The notes under the pieces are model-generated. The model saw only the letters and a list, made by a program, of their open reading frames with translations, did no database searches and was not told the origin of the DNA. DNA of 64,000 bases from Trichomonas vaginalis G3 (lineage: Eukaryota > Parabasalia > Trichomonadida > Trichomonadidae): assembly GCF_026262505.1 (NCBI RefSeq), contig NC_067206.1, positions 3,190,879 through 3,254,878 of the forward strand, in the 5' to 3' direction. The position numbers were made by a program, and so were the translations under genes. Shown here piece by piece: positions 1-8,258 of this stretch; the stretch's first letter is position 1; every line of letters begins with the position of its first letter.

Positions 1-471
1 GAACTATTTCAACACTGTTCTCATGAACGACCTCCTCACTGTTCTCATGAACTATTTCAACACTGTTCTCATGAACGACCTCCTCACTGTTCTCATGAAC
101 TATTTCATCATTGTTCTCATGAACGACCTCCTCACTGTTCTCATGAACTATTTCAACATTGTTCTCATGTATGACCTCCTCACTGTTCTCATGAACTATT
201 TCAACACTGTTCTCATGTATGACCTCCTCACTGTTCTCATGAACTATTTCATCATTGTTCTCATGTATGACCTCCTCACTGTTCTCATGAACTATTTCAT
301 CATTGTTCTCATGAACGACCTCCTCACTGTTCTCATGAACTATTTCAACACTGTTCTCATGTATGACCTCCTCACTGTTCTCATGAACTATTTCATCATT
401 GTTCTCATGTATGACCTCCTCACTGTTCTCATGAACTATTTCATCATTGTTCTCATGTATGACCTCCTCAC
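1..471. repeat. 48-bp minisatellite (two 24-bp half units)
   Basis: About twenty 24-bp half units alternate as GAACTATTTCAACACTGTTC-type and GAACGACCTCCTCACTGTTC-type blocks, each closed by TCAT. The array is in phase with the minus-strand helicase frame and encodes an acidic 16-residue repeat (HENSEEVVHENSVEIV-like). It runs off the left edge of the window. Confidence 0.9.
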
Positions 472-2674
472 TGTCTTTCATAAGCGTTTCAAAGTCTCCT
501 TTACTCATTACTTCAATCTCATGCTGTTCACAGTAGTACTTAAACTCACTGTATATGTCTTTGTTGTATGTTATATTGCTTCCCATGTACTCCATGAATT
601 TTTCAAGCACTTCCTCATAATTCACTGTTTCTTTCTTTCCACGACCTTCTAATATCATACTTGCTTCGTAAATATAACTTCTTGCAGAACCGTCTCGCTT
701 TCTACTTCTCTTCACAAATTCTCTCATCTTGCCACCAAATACATTTGAACTACATGCAAAGAATTCATTCTCCTTCGCAAATTCTTTATATCTTCTGTAG
801 CACTCTGTACAATTCCATCCGGATACAAACTTTTCATAGAACTCCTCGTAAAACATTTGGTAAGGTGTTTTGTTCATTTCGATGAGTTCTTGTTTAGCCC
901 TGGTGAATGGTATCTTCCTTACATCAAATTCACTTAAATCTTTCCTCATGAAGTACGTCAGTAAGTTTGAATAAAATTCTTCATTAAAGCTTTCAATGAG
1001 ATTTGAGAAATATTCGTAATTTCCTTTGTATCTGCTGCTTACGTCAATGACAACAAATCTTCTGTCGTCTTTGTCAATCTTTACTGAGTTGAAGTTGTTA
1101 GATATCATGATGATATTACAAACATTCTCTATCTTTCTTACTGGCTGACACTTCTGATTTAAGTCCAACTGAGTCTCTGTTACTATTGACTTTAGTGCGT
1201 CGTGGTTCATGACCTTAGACGTATCGCATGAGCTTAGTTCATTGCATACGATGAGCTTCATGTTCTCAATAGCAGCATTGAATCTACCAACCACATTCTC
1301 TATTGCCGCTATATTATTGTTGGCGTACTTGCTAATGAGCTCGCATAGAACATTACTAAGTACATTCTTACCAGTTCCTTGCTTTCCTATTAACAAAAGT
1401 ACTGTTCCAGTCTTTCCACAAGGATTTTGAACGATGTAGGCGAACCAGTTCAAAACATACTCATAAAGCTCTTCATCCTCATTACATATGACATCGTGAA
1501 CATGTTTCAAATATCCTTCAATAACGCTTTCATCTACTTCATTCAGTACCTCATACTCATATCCTCTGAAATAGCTGTAAATGTCATCTCTTTCGTCAAA
1601 GAATCTCATGCCTAACTTCATAAGATAGTTCTTGTTCTGACCCGCTTCATAAATCATCAGTGCGTTCACATCCTTCTCCTCAATACGTCCTACATAAACA
1701 CTCTTCATGAGCTTATTGAATTCCTTGCTATCTACTGACACAAGTGTTGTTGTGTCTCGTATTCCATCATAATCTTTCACTAGATATGTCATACGTGCTC
1801 CGTCAATAACAACAACACATCTTCTTAAGTCATTTATAACACTAGCTATGTCAATACCTTCTTCACTCATGTACTTATTTCTTCTCAAGTCCTTTAGTGT
1901 GAAAGTGTCTCTAAGTTCTATTTCAAGCAATTCATTTACACATCCTTTGCAATACTTCTCTATAAAATATTTCTGTCGTTCTTTACTAAGTTTCTTAACA
2001 GCTCTGAAGAACCATGTGTTTTGACTCAAACATCCTTCACAACTTCTCTCATTCATTCCTAGTTCTTTCATGTCATTATCTTCAACCTCTATGGTCTCAT
2101 TGACTAAGGTCAAAGGGTTCTTAGTCATTGCTGGTCTTATCTGAAACAATGTTTGTGCAACAGGTTTAACTAGTTCAGCAACATCCTTCCTTAATATGAA
2201 TAGCTGTTTCCACTCATCTTTGCTAACAGTTCTTTCATAACCACTGACAGTAATGATTTCATTTGCTGACCTTAGACACTTATGTTCTATCATTTGTATT
2301 GCTTTTGTGTAAGGCTTTCGTGAGCATAGGTTGTATATGTCATTCCTGCAATGTTCATTCATGCCAATAGTACTAAATCCTTTCTTTGCTGTTGAGTGCA
2401 TAATATCCATTAGTTCCTGTGTTCGTATTGCTGTCTCATAAAATACAACAAGACCTTTGTCATCTATGACGTACTTACCGAAAACATTGCTTATATTCTT
2501 TAACCATGAAATAACATCCTCATTCATGCTGTCAAACATGAAGTAAGGTCTTACATACTCTTCACTTATAAGATACTCCACAAAGTACTTGTTAAGCTCT
2601 ATGTCCTCGTGAGCGATTTCATTAGGTTTGATATTAGTTCCTTTTGTCATTGCTGTCATGTACTTCACTCTCAT
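1..2674 (-). CDS. D5-like SF3 helicase/primase of a Polinton-type element (C-terminus outside window)
   Basis: An open minus-strand frame of about 890 codons starts at the ATG at 2674 and leaves the window still open. Around residue 430 it has a Walker A motif, LLIGKQGTGKN, followed by a long helicase region with IIMISNNFNSVKIDKDDRRF, the arrangement seen in virus and plasmid D5/P4-type helicases of superfamily 3 (DUF5906-like). Such proteins unwind DNA at replication origins. The N-terminal ~400 residues are not recognised by eye but would correspond to a primase or linker region. The tail is an acidic 16-residue repeat. It is divergent from the HNH gene across a 100-bp gap that must hold both promoters. 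The part inside the window looks whole. Confidence 0.8.
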   Translation of the reverse strand, partial: MRVKYMTAMTKGTNIKPNEIAHEDIELNKYFVEYLISEEYVRPYFMFDSMNEDVISWLKNISNVFGKYVIDDKGLVVFYETAIRTQELMDIMHSTAKKGFSTIGMNEHCRNDIYNLCSRKPYTKAIQMIEHKCLRSANEIITVSGYERTVSKDEWKQLFILRKDVAELVKPVAQTLFQIRPAMTKNPLTLVNETIEVEDNDMKELGMNERSCEGCLSQNTWFFRAVKKLSKERQKYFIEKYCKGCVNELLEIELRDTFTLKDLRRNKYMSEEGIDIASVINDLRRCVVVIDGARMTYLVKDYDGIRDTTTLVSVDSKEFNKLMKSVYVGRIEEKDVNALMIYEAGQNKNYLMKLGMRFFDERDDIYSYFRGYEYEVLNEVDESVIEGYLKHVHDVICNEDEELYEYVLNWFAYIVQNPCGKTGTVLLLIGKQGTGKNVLSNVLCELISKYANNNIAAIENVVGRFNAAIENMKLIVCNELSSCDTSKVMNHDALKSIVTETQLDLNQKCQPVRKIENVCNIIMISNNFNSVKIDKDDRRFVVIDVSSRYKGNYEYFSNLIESFNEEFYSNLLTYFMRKDLSEFDVRKIPFTRAKQELIEMNKTPYQMFYEEFYEKFVSGWNCTECYRRYKEFAKENEFFACSSNVFGGKMREFVKRSRKRDGSARSYIYEASMILEGRGKKETVNYEEVLEKFMEYMGSNITYNKDIYSEFKYYCEQHEIEVMSKGDFETLMKDSEEVIHENNDEIVHENSEEVIHENNDEIVHENSEEVIHENSVEIVHENSEEVVHENNDEIVHENSEEVIHENNDEIVHENSEEVIHENSVEIVHENSEEVIHENNVEIVHENSEEVVHENNDEIVHENSEEVVHENSVEIVHENSEEVVHENSVEIV

Positions 2675-2774
2675 AGTTCCTTTCAATAGCGTAAAAGTAC
2701 TTCATTGTTTCATAACTGCTCTAAATTCTGTTCAAAATTCGTACAACATAAATTTTTAAAATTAGTGAAAGAAC

Positions 2775-3479
2775 ATGAGCGAAACAACAACATCTAACAT
2801 TACAGAAGAAGTCAATGACAATGCCGATGAAAACATTACAGAAGGAGCTAGTGAAAATATTGACGAGTTCAGTGAGGAAGAAGATATTGAGGACGTCAAT
2901 GAGAACGTTAGTGGGGAACAAACTCAATGGGAAACATTGAGAAATCATGAAGATTATGAGATTTGTACGACATATCCTTTTACTATTCGTCGAAAGAAAG
3001 ACAAACATATTATGAGTGAATGCTTAAATAATTATGGTTATATTGTGCTTAGTTTAAACAACAAAATGTACTTAAAGCATAGAATTATTGCAGAACAATG
3101 GATTGAAAATCCAAACAATTTGAAAGAAATAGACCATATAAATCATGATAGAACGGACAACAGAATCTCAAACCTTCGTTGGTGTTCTAGATCTGAAAAC
3201 AATAGAAATAAAAACAAGTATGGCGATATAGTTTATGAGTTCGTTGATGAAATATCTGACGAAGTTGTTGAAATAACCGCTTATGGTAAGCATTCGTTTG
3301 AGTTCTACTACTATGTTGAGAATGAGGACGCATTCTATTATTATACAGGTCTTAACTATCGAAAACTTCATATAAACTTTACAAAAACAGGTGCTGCTTA
3401 TGTTTGTATGATAGATACAGAAAACAAGAGTGTAATCTTATTCATAAACAAATTCAAACGCTTGTACGGCTTCATGTAG
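2775..3479 (+). CDS. NUMOD4/HNH homing-type endonuclease
   Basis: 234 residues. An acidic N-terminal tail (residues 1-50, rich in Glu, Asp, Asn) is followed by an NUMOD4-like segment (WETLRNHEDYEI ... IRRKKDKHIMS) and then an HNH core: LNNYGYIVLSLNN, KHRIIAEQWIENP, IDHINHDRTDNRISNLRW, SENNRN. The H..DHIN..N pattern is that of HNH endonucleases found in phages, giant viruses and mobile elements, where they nick or cut DNA. The C-terminal ~80 residues (YYYVENEDAFYYYTGLNYRK ...) are not recognised. The start is the first ATG after the divergent helicase start. It looks whole. In this setting it is probably cargo, acting as a homing or element-competition nuclease; that role is inference. Confidence 0.85.
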   Translation: MSETTTSNITEEVNDNADENITEGASENIDEFSEEEDIEDVNENVSGEQTQWETLRNHEDYEICTTYPFTIRRKKDKHIMSECLNNYGYIVLSLNNKMYLKHRIIAEQWIENPNNLKEIDHINHDRTDNRISNLRWCSRSENNRNKNKYGDIVYEFVDEISDEVVEITAYGKHSFEFYYYVENEDAFYYYTGLNYRKLHINFTKTGAAYVCMIDTENKSVILFINKFKRLYGFM

Positions 3480-3499
3480 GACAAACATTATTTTTCAAC

Positions 3500-3958
3500 A
3501 CTAACGCCAACACGTAGGACAAACATTCATGACTAACATTACTGTATAACATAAATGTTTTGTCATGACTTCGTCGTAAATGTTTTGTCAAAACTTCATC
3601 GTAATGAACGTAAATCTTTTGTCATGATTTCTTCCCTCGGTTTTCAGAGGGAAGCAATCATATGAGGAAATTCTTCTAAAAGTTCTTTTGAACGTATATG
3701 TTTTGTCATGACTTCATCGTAAATGTTTTGTCAAGACTTCATCGTATATGTTTTGTCATGACTTCTTCGTAAATGTTTTGTCATGATTTCTTCATCGTAA
3801 ATGTTTTGTCAAGACTTCTTCGTATATGCTTTGTCATGATTTCTTCGTATATGTTTTGTCATGATTTCATCGTAAATGTTTTGTCATGATTTCTTCGTAT
3901 ATGTTTTGTCATGACTTCGTCGTAAATGTTTTGTCATGACTTCATCGTAAATGTTTTG
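3500..3958. repeat. 25-bp tandem repeat block 1
   Basis: Imperfect head-to-tail copies of CGTAAATGTTTTGTCATGAC followed by TTCAT, about 25 bp each, start at ~3553 and are densest at 3700-3958. They are interrupted at ~3630-3690 by a short inverted repeat (CCCTCGGTTTTCAGAGGG). The unit length is not a multiple of three and the block is not coding. The same repeat family recurs at 4535-4765 and inside both inverted ends of the Polinton at 43,167-61,785. Confidence 0.9.
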
Positions 3959-4359
3959 TGAAGAATATAACAACCGCCTGAATTCAGACGGTTGCTTTTT
4001 ATACAAAATTCACGCAGGAAAATTCTTGAGTTTTGGTTGAAAGAATACAGTCAAGCCAAAAGTGGCTCGACCTCAAAACAAACATTTTATGAGCTTACTA
4101 AGGTGTTATGAATGAATTCAAAGGTATTTGCATACATCCTGACCTCGTTCATTTTGTTGCTGAATGGTGCTCTGTAAAGTATGCATTTTATGTCAAAGAT
4201 ATTATGGACTCCATAGACAAGAAAGTTCATGAGAAGTTAGATGAAGAAGAACTCGAAGATACAGTAGAGAATGCAAAACATTTTGACGAAGTGCAAATCT
4301 TCACTTCGTCAAAATGTGATGCAAAACAAGCATTTTATGAGCTTACTAAGGCGTTATGA
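3955..4359 (+). pseudogene. KilA-N domain gene remnant
   Basis: The segment FKGICIHPDLVHFVAEWCSV (from 4108) matches the C-terminal half of KilA-N domains, a DNA-binding fold common in large DNA viruses, phages and trichomonad genomes. The upstream part from ~3955 is related to 53,110-53,300 on the other strand, where it accompanies the N-terminal half of a KilA-N frame. It looks broken or truncated. As a fossil cargo gene its function is not asserted; KilA-N proteins generally bind DNA. Confidence 0.7.
4083..4165. repeat. 83-bp direct repeat, copy 1
   Basis: The 83 bases from CATTTTATGAGCTTACTAAG to GTTGCTGAAT recur at 4331-4413 with one difference seen. The repeated piece is part of the KilA-N remnant, so the gene end has been duplicated locally. 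Confidence 0.95.
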
Positions 4360-4413
4360 ATGAATTCAAAGGTATTTGCATACATCCTGACCTCGTTCAT
4401 TTTGTTGCTGAAT
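4331..4413. repeat. 83-bp direct repeat, copy 2
   Basis: Second copy of the 4083-4165 segment. It is followed directly by AATTTACACCAAAAATAATG, a sequence that also sits in the inverted ends of the Polinton at 43,167-61,785. The duplication therefore ends at a junction with end-type sequence. Confidence 0.95.
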
Positions 4414-4534
4414 TTACACCAAAAATAATGTTTAGGGTAGATGGTTTTTAGGTGTCACTACGTCACCATGTCACAAGGTTAATTAACTTCTCTTAAAATT
4501 ATTGACAACATTACATTTAGACAACAGTCCAGGA

Positions 4535-4765
4535 AATAAACTTCTTCGTAAATGTTTTGTCATGACTTCTTCGTATATGTTTTGTCAAAACTTCATCGTA
4601 TATGCTTTGTCATGATTTCTTCGTAAATGTTTTGTCATGACTTCATCGTAAATGTTGTGTCATGATTTCATCGTAAATGTTTTGTCATGATTTCTTCATC
4701 GTAAATGCTTTGTCATGACTTCATCGTAAATGCTTTGTCAAACATAAACGTAAATGTTTTGTCAT
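4535..4765. repeat. 25-bp tandem repeat block 2
   Basis: About nine further copies of the 25-bp family (CGTAAATGTTTTGTCATGAC core, with TTCTTCG or TTCATCG spacers). The block ends abruptly at ~4765, where the sequence style changes to GATC-rich, more GC-balanced coding DNA. Confidence 0.9.
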
Positions 4766-4827
4766 GATTTCATCGAAACTAAACGAGTGGGTCTCATTGA
4801 CATTTTTGTCACTTTTTATTTGGTCCA

Positions 4828-5034
4828 ATGGAAGGATTCGAGTTCATGCCACTTGCCAGCAAAGAAGATGCAGAAGAGGTTGTTGTTGATGCATTCTATG
4901 CGAGCTCACACGTTGACGCATTCCATGCTTACCAGGATGACCTCGAAAAAGAAGGTCGAAAGCTTGGAAAGATCCAAATGTTGCTTGAGTTCTTCCGTGA
5001 AAACCTTGCACAGAAGTATGAAAAGAAAGAATAA
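4828..5034 (+). CDS. Small acidic protein of the Polinton block, unknown
   Basis: 68 residues, MEGFEFMPLASKEDAEEVVV..., charged and probably helical, ending in KYEKKE. The start is supported by an Inr-like GTCACTTTTT 17 bases upstream of the ATG, a motif repeated before the gene at 6389. I recognise no family. An overlapping plus-strand frame (4754-5065) has low-complexity Ser/Lys composition and is taken as a shadow. Confidence 0.5.
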   Translation: MEGFEFMPLASKEDAEEVVVDAFYASSHVDAFHAYQDDLEKEGRKLGKIQMLLEFFRENLAQKYEKKE

Positions 5035-5128
5035 ACAACTAATTATTACTGAGCTAAGCTCATAAATGTAAGTTTTTACTCTGATCAGATCTTAGATCTC
5101 GTCGGGATAAGCGGAAAGGATAAAGTTC

Positions 5129-5272
5129 ATGAGCTGGACTTTTGTCTTAGTGAGCGGTACTGCGGTCATGAGTAGTTCGCGCTTGTTTGAGCCACTTGGA
5201 ACGCGACCCTTCCAATTCCTCATAGATCTCAAGGCAGAGATCGTGAAGAACTCAAGGACAAAGAGTCTTTGA
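5129..5272 (+). CDS. Possible 47-residue ORF, unknown
   Basis: A short open frame starting ATGAGCTGGACTTTTG and ending TCTTTGA, preceded by AAGTTC like other Inr-type starts here. It encodes MSWTFVLVSGTAVMSSSRLF... with no recognised domain. It may be a remnant rather than a gene. It fills most of the gap between 5034 and the convergent gene ending at 5308. Confidence 0.25.
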   Translation: MSWTFVLVSGTAVMSSSRLFEPLGTRPFQFLIDLKAEIVKNSRTKSL

Positions 5273-5307
5273 GACTTGGTAAGGAATCCCTCATCATCTC
5301 TTTCATC

Positions 5308-5598
5308 CTAGAGGGTCTTTGTGGATGCTGTGGACTTGATCTCGTCTTCCTCGATCGGATCATTATCATAATCTTCATCACCCTTCTTCCTAAACGTCAT
5401 CTGCTCTCTCTTGTAGTCATTCCTGAGAGCATTGAGTCCAGCTTCAAGATCTTGTGAGTTCTTTGCAGGTTTGTTGAAAGTTTTCTTTTCCTGCATTTGC
5501 TGCATGAGCTGGGTTTGCTGTTGCATCATCTGCATCATCATTGCCATCATATCTGGTGCTGGGGATGCTGGAGCTGGTGTTGAAACGTCTTGGGACAT
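5308..5598 (-). CDS. Met/Gln-rich small protein of the Polinton block
   Basis: 96 residues. A Pro/Ala-rich N-terminus (MSQDVSTPAPASPAPD) leads to a Met/Gln-rich stretch (MMAMMMQMMQQQTQLMQQMQ) and a charged helical tail. The Met/Gln run resembles oligomerising helices of small scaffold or minor virion proteins, but no family is recognised. It is divergent from the gene at 5951 across a ~350-bp tandem-repeat spacer that must contain its promoter. The other minus-strand frame over this interval (5444-5965) mostly translates the spacer repeats and is rejected. Confidence 0.5.
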   Translation of the reverse strand: MSQDVSTPAPASPAPDMMAMMMQMMQQQTQLMQQMQEKKTFNKPAKNSQDLEAGLNALRNDYKREQMTFRKKGDEDYDNDPIEEDEIKSTASTKTL

Positions 5599-5609
5599 TT
5601 GGTCGTCGG

Positions 5610-5948
5610 TTTAGAACGTTAAGTACCGGCACATTTTGTACTGGCACATAAAGTACCGGCACAAGTTGTACTGACACGTAAAGTACCGGCACATAAAGTA
5701 CCGGTACAAGTTGTACTGACACGTAAAGTACTGGCACAAGTTGTGCCATTTCTCTCAAATTTGAATACTTTGGCGCGTAAAGTACCGGCACAAGTTGTAC
5801 TGACACGTAAAGTACTGGCACATAAAGTACCGGCACAAGTTGTACTGACACGTTAAGTACCGGCACATTTTGTACTGGCACATAAAGTACCGGCACAAGT
5901 TGTACTGACACGTAAAGTACTGGAACGATAAATACCAGTACTAATTGT
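5610..5948. promoter_or_regulatory. 15-bp repeat array between two divergent genes
   Basis: About twenty 15-bp units alternate between GTAAAGTACCGGCAC-type and AAGTTGTACTGACAC-type. They are interrupted once by a unique segment (~5750-5780) containing TTTGGCGC. The array exactly fills the gap between the start codons at 5598 (minus) and 5951 (plus), so it must contain the bidirectional promoter. The junction motif GACACGTAAAGT recurs alone at 16,764-16,775, just ahead of the gene at 16,786, which supports a regulatory role (inference). Confidence 0.6.
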
Positions 5949-5950
5949 CC

Positions 5951-6349
5951 ATGTCTGAACTTCATCCGATCTGTCAGCTTGAGATCAACGAAGTTGTTTC
6001 GAATTATCTTCTACATGTCTTCAGTACCAATAGATCAATCCAACTTACAAAAGTTTCAAGACGCCAGATCCAAAGACTTGAAGCTGCAGCAGGAGTAATC
6101 CTAAGCTTTGAAGAAGGATTAACCAATAAGAAAGATGTCATTGACTCAAAGCGTGACACACTTGCTGCTTTCTTAACGAAACACCCATGGGTGAACATAG
6201 ATCTTAAGATACCATACCAAGGACTCGTTGAAACATTCACGATTTACAGACAACTCCTTGACAGACCTGAGCAGAACCTTCTGGTCGAACGTGATGGCAC
6301 ATTAAACCCTACAGACCAGCAGGTTGAGAAAGAAGAAGCTCAAGAGTAA
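5951..6349 (+). CDS. 132-residue protein of the Polinton block, unknown
   Basis: The frame starts at ATGTCTGAACTTC just after the repeat array. An upstream TTG in the same frame adds only two residues and is not needed. The product (MSELHPICQLEINEVVSNYL ...) is predicted mixed helical with a charged tail, QQVEKEEAQE. No family is recognised. It precedes other small helical genes on the same strand, 39 bases before the next ATG, suggesting a cluster under one expression programme. Confidence 0.55.
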   Translation: MSELHPICQLEINEVVSNYLLHVFSTNRSIQLTKVSRRQIQRLEAAAGVILSFEEGLTNKKDVIDSKRDTLAAFLTKHPWVNIDLKIPYQGLVETFTIYRQLLDRPEQNLLVERDGTLNPTDQQVEKEEAQE

Positions 6350-6388
6350 ACACATTCATTTACAAACGTCACTTTTTGAATTTTTTTC

Positions 6389-6963
6389 ATGAGTGTTCAC
6401 GTTAAGATCAATGATGAAAACAAGACTCCATGGGAAGATATCATTGATGACATAGAGAATGACCTTGATGAAAACATGATAGGAGCTCAAACGTCAGTTA
6501 AGGTCAAACTTGGTGAAGTTCAAGAAAAGATTTCCGAGATCAATGCAAAAATATCAACACTTAAAGAGGTTGACGTTTATTACAAAGCTTGGAGAGAACT
6601 TTAAGCAAACTTGAACGTCAGAACCAAAGTCTCATAGTTGTACTCCAGAAGTTAATCCTCATGCGTAAAGCGTACAATGACTACCTGCATGTTAGAGACT
6701 TACCTTCTTATACGAGATCAGATCTCGACTTTTCCGATATCAGTCCAATCCTTATTGATACAACACTTACGATAGCAGAGATGCTTCCTACATACCCAGA
6801 GTATGATAACTTACCTCAGCTCTTCGAGTATCTCAAGAAAAAGTTCATGATCTTATTATGCGAGACCATGAAAGGAAGACAAAACACCAGAACAGAACGA
6901 GAACAGAGCTTACTAATAGACTTATTATATAATACTAAAGAAATAAAGGAGTTTTTATTCTGA
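6389..6963 (+). CDS. Small helical gene(s) of the Polinton block, unknown
   Basis: Open coding sequence starting MSVHVKINDENKTPWEDIID, with heptad-like patterning in the first part (VKVKLGEVQEKISEINAKIS) and a leucine-rich helical second part. GTCACTTTTT lies upstream of the ATG, as at 4828. The region could be two small genes or one gene that is broken; I do not decide. Its end overlaps by a few bases the end of the minus-strand remnant that follows. Confidence 0.45.
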
Positions 6964-7286
6964 CTTAGGTATTTTTGGGAAGAACTGATCTGGATCATAT
7001 TTGTCATCCACAGGTTTTGGTATCAAAAGTCTCTCTGGTTCTTGGACGTCTGGTACCGGAAATGGTTCCTTTGGTTTCCTAGCTTTTGGGAGATCTAAAA
7101 TTTTCTTGGTCTCTTTCTTTTGTGTAAGTGTTGTCCATTTTTATCGACAACGAATGTGAGCTTTCCGTCGTCGTCAAAGTTGAATATCTTCGCAAATTCA
7201 GTTCCTTCATCAACTATTATCTCTTGATCTTTCTCTTCTCCATTAACAGAAAAAGTGACATATATTACTTCATTGTTTTCTGAGTG
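6955..7286 (-). pseudogene. Small acidic/Pro-rich gene remnant
   Basis: Minus-strand coding traces: an acidic part with FNFDDDGKLTFVVDKNG and a Pro/Lys-rich tail with ARKPKEPFPVPDVQEPERLL. It lacks a clear start codon in the window and looks broken. No family recognised. Confidence 0.4.
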
Positions 7287-7304
7287 TTAGGATTAATTAA
7301 ACCT

Positions 7305-8047
7305 CTATCTATAACATGCTTTCTCAGAAAATTTCTCTCCATATCTTTTTGTCAATATCTCTATAAGTTCTTCTGTATAAGATTTATCACTACTGAAGTA
7401 AATAGATGGATAATACATGACATCAAAGGTTTCTACAGTATCTTTAAGAGTCCATTCATCTCCATACTGTATAGAATAAGTATGGAAGTATGGAGGATCA
7501 CATATAAAGAAAACATTGGGAAGATCTTTATACTCATTGAAGAGTATTCTCCAATCTTTATGAACAATAGTTAAACCTTCAAGATAGTCATCTATGTTTT
7601 CACCAAATAAGTTAGTATATCTGAGGTATAACACTTTCTTCATTAATGTGTCAAGATCATAGTATTTGTATGCTCCAGAATAGAGAAGACGTGAACATAA
7701 TGTATCCCAGTCTATGTATGGAGCTTTACTTATAACTTCTCTGACGATCTCTTTCTGATCAGTAGGAATTTTCTCATCTGGCTTAACATTTATTCTCTCC
7801 TTAAGTTCCTTAAGTATTTCATTCGTGTCATGAATGTGTTTCAGTCTATCAACGTAGTTATCATAGTCGTTAGCTATGATCGTTGCTTTTGGGAACATAA
7901 TATGCAACAATGAGAGATATAGAGAGAACCACCAAAGAGGTCAACGAAGACATAATCCCCTTTGATGTCTTTGAGTATGTCGATAAGATCTTTCCTGATC
8001 TTAGACTTATTACCTATGAAAGGTAAAGGAGGTTTGGTAAAAATCAT
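7305..8047 (-). pseudogene. Dam-like (D12 class) DNA N6-adenine methyltransferase
   Basis: It starts MIFTKPPLPFIGNKSKIRKD, the N-terminal pattern of D12-class enzymes (PFIGNKS, like the PxxxxG(N/S)K of Dam). It then has a SAM-binding motif, VFVDLFGGSL, and later the catalytic motif DPPY in VFFICDPPYF. Known family members methylate adenine, often in GATC, using S-adenosylmethionine. The gene looks broken about once. It sits in the part of the block where GATC is strongly enriched. Trichomonas vaginalis DNA is reported to carry N6-methyladenine and to have Dam-type genes linked to Mavericks (from memory). Activity of this copy is not claimed. Confidence 0.85.
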
Positions 8048-8071
8048 TTATATGGTAATAAAAATAAGTGT

Positions 8072-8242
8072 TTACTTGAGACAATAACCTCTGTTGAGTT
8101 TGTAGAACAAGATCAGAAGTACGATCAAGTTCAAAACAACACAAATGGCTAGGATTGCGTTACCAACAATCTTTGTCTTTTCCCAGCAAGACTTCTTCTT
8201 TGGTTCATGTGCTGCTTCGACATCACTGTATGGCTCGGACAT
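8072..8242 (-). CDS. Small single-pass membrane protein of the Polinton block
   Basis: 56 residues from MSEPYSDVEAAHEPKKK. A hydrophilic N-terminus and basic patch are followed by one hydrophobic helix (VGNAILAICVVLNLIVLLIL) and a short tail, FYKLNRGYCLK. This is a type of small membrane protein often encoded by virus-like elements. The start chosen is the Met nearest the soluble domain; two upstream Mets (to 8266) would overlap the divergent gene. Its ATG is only 16 bases from the divergent ATG at 8259. Confidence 0.55.
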   Translation of the reverse strand: MSEPYSDVEAAHEPKKKSCWEKTKIVGNAILAICVVLNLIVLLILFYKLNRGYCLK

Positions 8243-8258
8243 TAACTTAAAAAGTGTC

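Noticed and set aside
23-652. Plus-strand 209-codon frame with MNDLLTVLMNYF repeats
   Set aside because: It is the antisense shadow of the minisatellite in the helicase gene; the minus strand has the real helicase motifs in a longer continuous frame.
3500-4765. CRISPR-like array of 25-bp repeats
   Set aside because: Units are head-to-tail without unique spacers of constant length, and the context is a eukaryotic mobile element.
5444-5965. Minus-strand frame with VPVLYVSVQL repeats
   Set aside because: The period-15 promoter repeats happen to stay open; the frame then runs out of phase through the better gene at 5308-5598.
7284-7574. Plus-strand frame over the methyltransferase
   Set aside because: Antisense to the DPPY-containing frame.
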